Part shown: positions 6,647 through 10,644 of the stretch, one piece after another
Layout: every line of letters begins with the position of its first letter
Position numbering within the stretch: the first letter of the stretch is position 1
DNA from: an uncultured Mollicutes bacterium
GTDB lineage: Bacteria; Bacillota_I; Bacilli_A; MAG-NZ
Assembly: GCA_913064935.1 (NCBI GenBank)
Contig: CAJYBF010000016.1
Span: forward strand, 1 to 10,644
Reading direction: 5' to 3'
DNA: 10,644 nt
Position numbers and translations under genes: made by a program
Notes under the pieces: model-generated
The model's database searches: none
What the model was told of the DNA's origin: nothing
What the model saw: only the letters and a program-made list of their open reading frames with translations

Positions 6647-7249
6647 TTAATTTTCTTTTTTAGTTGGAATAAAAATTCCGTTTCTATTAGAGATATACTT
6701 TATATCCCTTTCTGTTACATAAAGATATTCAACTCCATCTATTTCTTCAAGAGGAAGTATGAATTCAAATTCTTTATTTAATTTTTGTGCTAAACTGCTC
6801 TCAAGTCTTTTTTTGAAGTTATCCATATTAACAACAACTTCCATACCAGGAGCTATTTGTTGTGCATGTGCACCACAAGATAAGACTAATTGAGTTTCTG
6901 AAAAATCAACATCCATATCTGTATCAGAACCTTTACCAAATGACGCAGTTGGAAGATATAATCCATTCTCTGTCAATTTGTTTCTTCTTGCTGTAAGAAA
7001 TACACCACTAAACATAGGTACTACATGATCTGGCAAAGTTGTTGTTCCCCAAGATTTCTTATACAATTCTTCTTTAGTAGAGATTTCTTCAGAAAGGATT
7101 TGAGATGTGTCATCAACAAGTCCTTTAGTTTTCCTATTAGATTTATCTCTTTTTGTAAAGAAATCTTGAATCCCAAGATCTTTAGCCTCATTACTTTTGA
7201 GCCTTTCTACATCTTTAGAAACTTGTCCTTCTTTAAGAGTTCCTTCCAT
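6647..7249 (-). CDS. Divergent GroES-like (co-chaperonin) protein with N-terminal extension
   Basis: This encodes 200 residues. The first 70 or so are charged, probably helical, and unrecognised. From about 78 the order of motifs follows that of the GroES encoded at 10328-10618. A strand VFLTARR is followed by a mobile-loop-like segment TENGLYLP (93-100, compare TASGIILP). Next come a strand and turn LVLSCG (121-126, compare IVAIGPG) and APGMEVVVN (133-141, compare VKVGDNVLY). Last is DGVEYLYVTERDIKYI (171-186), which matches [16 protein letters not shown] at eight of 16 positions. Two insertions (about 103-118 and 143-168) make it longer than GroES. By analogy with T4 gp31, it could cap a GroEL ring for a large capsid protein; this is inferred. 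The gene starts just past the preceding stop, and the next gene abuts its own stop, so it is within a translationally coupled run. Confidence 0.72.
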   Translation of the reverse strand: MEGTLKEGQVSKDVERLKSNEAKDLGIQDFFTKRDKSNRKTKGLVDDTSQILSEEISTKEELYKKSWGTTTLPDHVVPMFSGVFLTARRNKLTENGLYLPTASFGKGSDTDMDVDFSETQLVLSCGAHAQQIAPGMEVVVNMDNFKKRLESSLAQKLNKEFEFILPLEEIDGVEYLYVTERDIKYISNRNGIFIPTKKEN

Positions 7250-7251
7250 TA

Positions 7252-7473
7252 TTATTCTTTCGTGTCTGGTTTCACTTCTTCCTTACCAACTACTGTCATT
7301 TCTCTTAATTTCTTAGAGTCATCTTCAGCAGCCTTTTTAGCTTCTTGAGCTTTGTTATGTTGAGCAACAACTCCTCCTACTTGATCAATAGCCTGAAGTA
7401 TTTGAGCAGTTTCTTCTAAAGTGTAAACTCCTGCTCTAGTTGCCTTGTCAATTGCATTAATTAATCTTTGCAT
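7252..7473 (-). CDS. Small helical protein, function unknown
   Basis: This encodes 73 residues. The first 35 (AIDKATRAGVYTLEETAQIL and onward) look like two amphipathic helices around a Gly-Val-Tyr-Thr turn. The rest is Ala/Lys/Glu-rich and probably a disordered or coiled tail. I do not recognise the family. The ATG is preceded by an A-rich leader (AAACAAAAAGAAA) without a Shine-Dalgarno sequence, a start context common in Bacteroidota. It follows the largest gap of the small-gene run, so it may head its own transcript, and its stop lies two bases from the start of the GroES-like gene. Size and placement would suit a minor virion or assembly factor, but this is only positional. Confidence 0.7.
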   Translation of the reverse strand: MQRLINAIDKATRAGVYTLEETAQILQAIDQVGGVVAQHNKAQEAKKAAEDDSKKLREMTVVGKEEVKPDTKE

Positions 7474-7536
7474 TTTCTTTTTGTTTAATTGTTAATAATT
7501 ATTAATTGCTAAAATATAATTCTTTTTTAATATATC
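7474..7536 (-). promoter_or_regulatory. 63-base intergenic leader with a 14-base palindrome and a TTTAGC element
   Basis: This is the longest gap among the small genes. It contains TTAATAATTATTAA (7492-7505), a perfect palindrome. Just upstream on the minus strand is TTATATTTTAGCAATTAATA, which resembles the TTTAGCTATAATA motif around the portal gene with one base inserted and one changed. No TTGACA-type box is visible. It may hold a promoter for the 73-residue, GroES-like and 102-residue genes. The sequence is nearly all A and T, so chance similarity is a serious alternative. Confidence 0.3.
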
Positions 7537-7797
7537 CTAGTTTTTTTTCTTTTTTTTCTGAATTTCATTATACAAATAATTTGAAGCATATAATTTACCA
7601 ATACCAGGAATATTAAAATTAGTTTTCATTTTATCAAAATCCTCTTTAGATAAGTTGTCTTCAAACACTAATTCTTTGGTAATTTTCTGTATAAAATCAT
7701 AAGGAGCAGAAATTATATTCTTCATTTCTCCTATTTCTATCCCATACTTGTCAGCAAGTTCTTGTGCTTTTATTGCGTCTGCTCTACTTAACTTCAT
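7537..7797 (-). CDS. Small conserved-looking protein with poly-lysine end, function unknown
   Basis: This encodes 86 residues. The start overlaps the previous stop by four bases (ATGA), so translation is coupled to the 127-residue gene. The N-terminus (SRADAIKAQELADKYGIEIGE) looks like a short helix-turn-helix-sized helical pair. The segment NFNIPGIGKLYAS (about 60-72) is the most motif-like part and reads as a conserved element of Bacteroidota-phage small proteins, a recollection I cannot verify. The C-terminus is five lysines and an asparagine, encoded by two runs of eight A residues separated by one G. That tract is a possible slippage site. No enzymatic motif is visible. Confidence 0.72.
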   Translation of the reverse strand: MKLSRADAIKAQELADKYGIEIGEMKNIISAPYDFIQKITKELVFEDNLSKEDFDKMKTNFNIPGIGKLYASNYLYNEIQKKKKKN

Positions 7798-8177
7798 TTC
7801 TTTACTTCAAAATCAAACACTAACTTAAAACCATCTTCAGTCATGTTTGGTATTAATACATGATTTATTTTATTGTCTTTTGTTATAATCTTCTTTTTCC
7901 TTAGAGAAGTAAGTAAGTTATTAAAAACTTTCTGTCCCATATTCCCAAGGTCTTCTCTTATTTTAGATCTTGTCTGAGTAGAAAATAATATCATATTAAT
8001 CATATCATCATCCTTTATCTCTCTTGACAATTCATATCTATAATACAACATCAAACTAAGAGCTTCAATTTCTTTCTGCCTCATCTTATGATAAGGTTTA
8101 AGGAACTCTAACCAATATCTAAATATCGATTTTTTGTCCGTGTGAATTCTTTTTACATTCATTTTCTGATTTGCCAT
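7794..8177 (-). CDS. Possible winged-helix DNA-binding protein
   Basis: This encodes 127 residues and is strongly basic. Residues 28-105 are predicted by eye as several helices followed by strands: KPYHKMRQKEIEALSLMLYY, then LFSTQTRSKIREDLGN, then QKVFNNLLTSLRKKKII and a short hairpin leading to INHVLIPN. The order of helices, a basic recognition-like helix (FNNLLTSLRKKK) and a beta wing fits a winged-helix fold, as in small phage regulators or replication initiators. I have no exact family name. Its first 59 bases overlap the preceding gene in another frame. An internal ATG at 8162 (residue 6) would shorten the overlap to 44 bases. It is coupled by ATGA to the 86-residue gene, suggesting the two act together. 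Confidence 0.72.
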   Translation of the reverse strand: MANQKMNVKRIHTDKKSIFRYWLEFLKPYHKMRQKEIEALSLMLYYRYELSREIKDDDMINMILFSTQTRSKIREDLGNMGQKVFNNLLTSLRKKKIITKDNKINHVLIPNMTEDGFKLVFDFEVKK

Positions 8178-8394
8178 AATATTTTATTTTAACAGATAAA
8201 TTATAATCATTATCTTTTTCTACTCCAGTTATAAATGTGTCTATAATATACTTACCATCTATTAATGGGTAATTTATCCTATCCACTTCATTATGAAGTT
8301 TAGTGGCTTTTTCTTCTAAGTACTTTATATTTGAGTCTTTGTAACTAATCTTCAACTCATTACCTTCCCATCCTTCAAGTCTTAAAATACTCAT
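8119..8394 (-). CDS. Unknown 91-residue protein
   Basis: This encodes 91 residues, beginning two bases after the preceding stop. The first part (SILRLEGWEGNELKISYKD) alternates like two beta strands. A helix follows (NIKYLEEKATKLHNEVDRI), then strands (GKYIIDTFITGVE, YNLSVKIKYYG) and a charged tail. It looks like a small alpha/beta protein, but no family is recognised. The last 19 codons overlap the following gene in a different frame, a long overlap for this otherwise neatly spaced block. No Shine-Dalgarno sequence is seen; the leader is AT-rich. Confidence 0.65.
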   Translation of the reverse strand: MSILRLEGWEGNELKISYKDSNIKYLEEKATKLHNEVDRINYPLIDGKYIIDTFITGVEKDNDYNLSVKIKYYGKSENECKKNSHGQKIDI

Positions 8395-8396
8395 TA

Positions 8397-8729
8397 TTAC
8401 TTATTTTTTTTAGTTAGAAATCTCTCACCATATTTCTCTTCATATTTATCTTCCCATTCGGAAATATGACATGAATCTAAATCAGTATTACTGCAATCAA
8501 TACAGTAATCAAATTCATTATTAGTATCATTAAGTTCTATTATTTTAATACTAATAGATAAGCACGTTTTACAAAACGTTATTGGTTCATTGTTACTATT
8601 CTCTTTTGCTGTTAACATAGCTAATTTTTTTATATCGTTTATAATTTCTGTATCATATACTGGGAAGGGAGCCATTCTGTTGTAGTGCTCTCTTCGTTTA
8701 ATCTCCTGAATTAATTGATTATGTTTCAT
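8397..8729 (-). CDS. Zinc-ribbon-like small protein
   Basis: This encodes 110 residues. Two CxxC pairs, Cys53/Cys56 (CKTC) and Cys76/Cys79 (CIDC), are 19 residues apart and frame a predicted beta hairpin, the layout of a zinc ribbon that binds one zinc ion. A fifth Cys at 87 is probably not needed. The N-terminus is basic and helical (IQEIKRREHYNRM). The C-terminus is charged (EWEDKYEEKYGERF). Such small zinc-ribbon proteins often bind nucleic acid or form part of larger complexes; the partner cannot be deduced here. Its ATG lies one base past the groEL stop, so it is probably read from the groEL transcript, though it lacks the strong ribosome binding site that groEL has. Confidence 0.72.
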   Translation of the reverse strand: MKHNQLIQEIKRREHYNRMAPFPVYDTEIINDIKKLAMLTAKENSNNEPITFCKTCLSISIKIIELNDTNNEFDYCIDCSNTDLDSCHISEWEDKYEEKYGERFLTKKNK

Positions 8730-8730
8730 A

Positions 8731-10618
<1,888 letters not shown>

Positions 10619-10626
10619 TTATTGAT

Positions 10627-10631
10627 CTCCT
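10627..10631 (-). promoter_or_regulatory. Shine-Dalgarno box of groES
   Basis: AGGAG, within AAAGGAGAT on the minus strand, ends eight bases before the groES start codon. It confirms the chosen start and is as strong as the groEL site. Confidence 0.75.
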
Positions 10632-10644
10632 TTATTGATTAACT

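Noticed and set aside
7025..7348. Plus-strand open frame of 107 codons
   Set aside because: It is antisense to the GroES-like and 73-residue genes; the Phe/Ser-rich translation is a shadow.

Overview
The window looks like part of a tailed-phage genome, most likely a crAss-like phage (order Crassvirales) infecting a member of the Bacteroidota. This rests on two long proteins that I recognise by sequence pattern: a large terminase of 783 residues and a portal of 798 residues, adjacent and in the usual order. The DNA is AT-rich, most leaders are A-rich with little Shine-Dalgarno sequence, and the GroES and GroEL sequences read as Bacteroidota-type. These are judgements from memory of the families; no database search was possible. 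Every gene lies on the minus strand, so transcription runs from high to low coordinates. TAG and TAA both act as ordinary stops.

Layout in the direction of transcription: a complete groES (10618-10328) and groEL (10308-8731) come first, each with a strong AGGAG ribosome binding site. A tight run of small genes follows: a CxxC/CxxC zinc-ribbon-like protein (8729-8397), a 91-residue unknown (8394-8119), a 127-residue possible winged-helix protein (8177-7794), an 86-residue unknown (7797-7537) and, after a 63-base gap, a 73-residue helical protein (7473-7252). Next is a 200-residue protein (7249-6647) whose C-terminal two thirds resembles a second, divergent GroES barrel. A 102-residue acidic-tailed protein (6646-6338) closes this first block.

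An intrinsic terminator (6310-6281) then overlaps a near-perfect sigma70-type promoter (TTGACA, 17 bases, TATATT). That promoter would start transcription a few bases before a CAU-anticodon tRNA (6262-6190). The packaging block follows: a 182-residue protein in the small-terminase position (6176-5628), the large terminase (5627-3276), the portal (3214-818) and a two-repeat cadherin-like protein (743-9). The start codon of a further gene appears at the window edge.

How the genes may work together: the block supplies DNA packaging (terminase), the head vertex (portal), probable virion surface repeats, and a phage-owned folding machine. The most interesting feature is that the phage seems to carry a full GroEL/GroES pair plus a second GroES-like protein next to the packaging genes. 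This suggests a dedicated chaperonin system for capsid proteins. A 13-base motif (TTTAGCTATAATA) shared by the two gaps flanking the portal gene is a candidate phage-specific signal.
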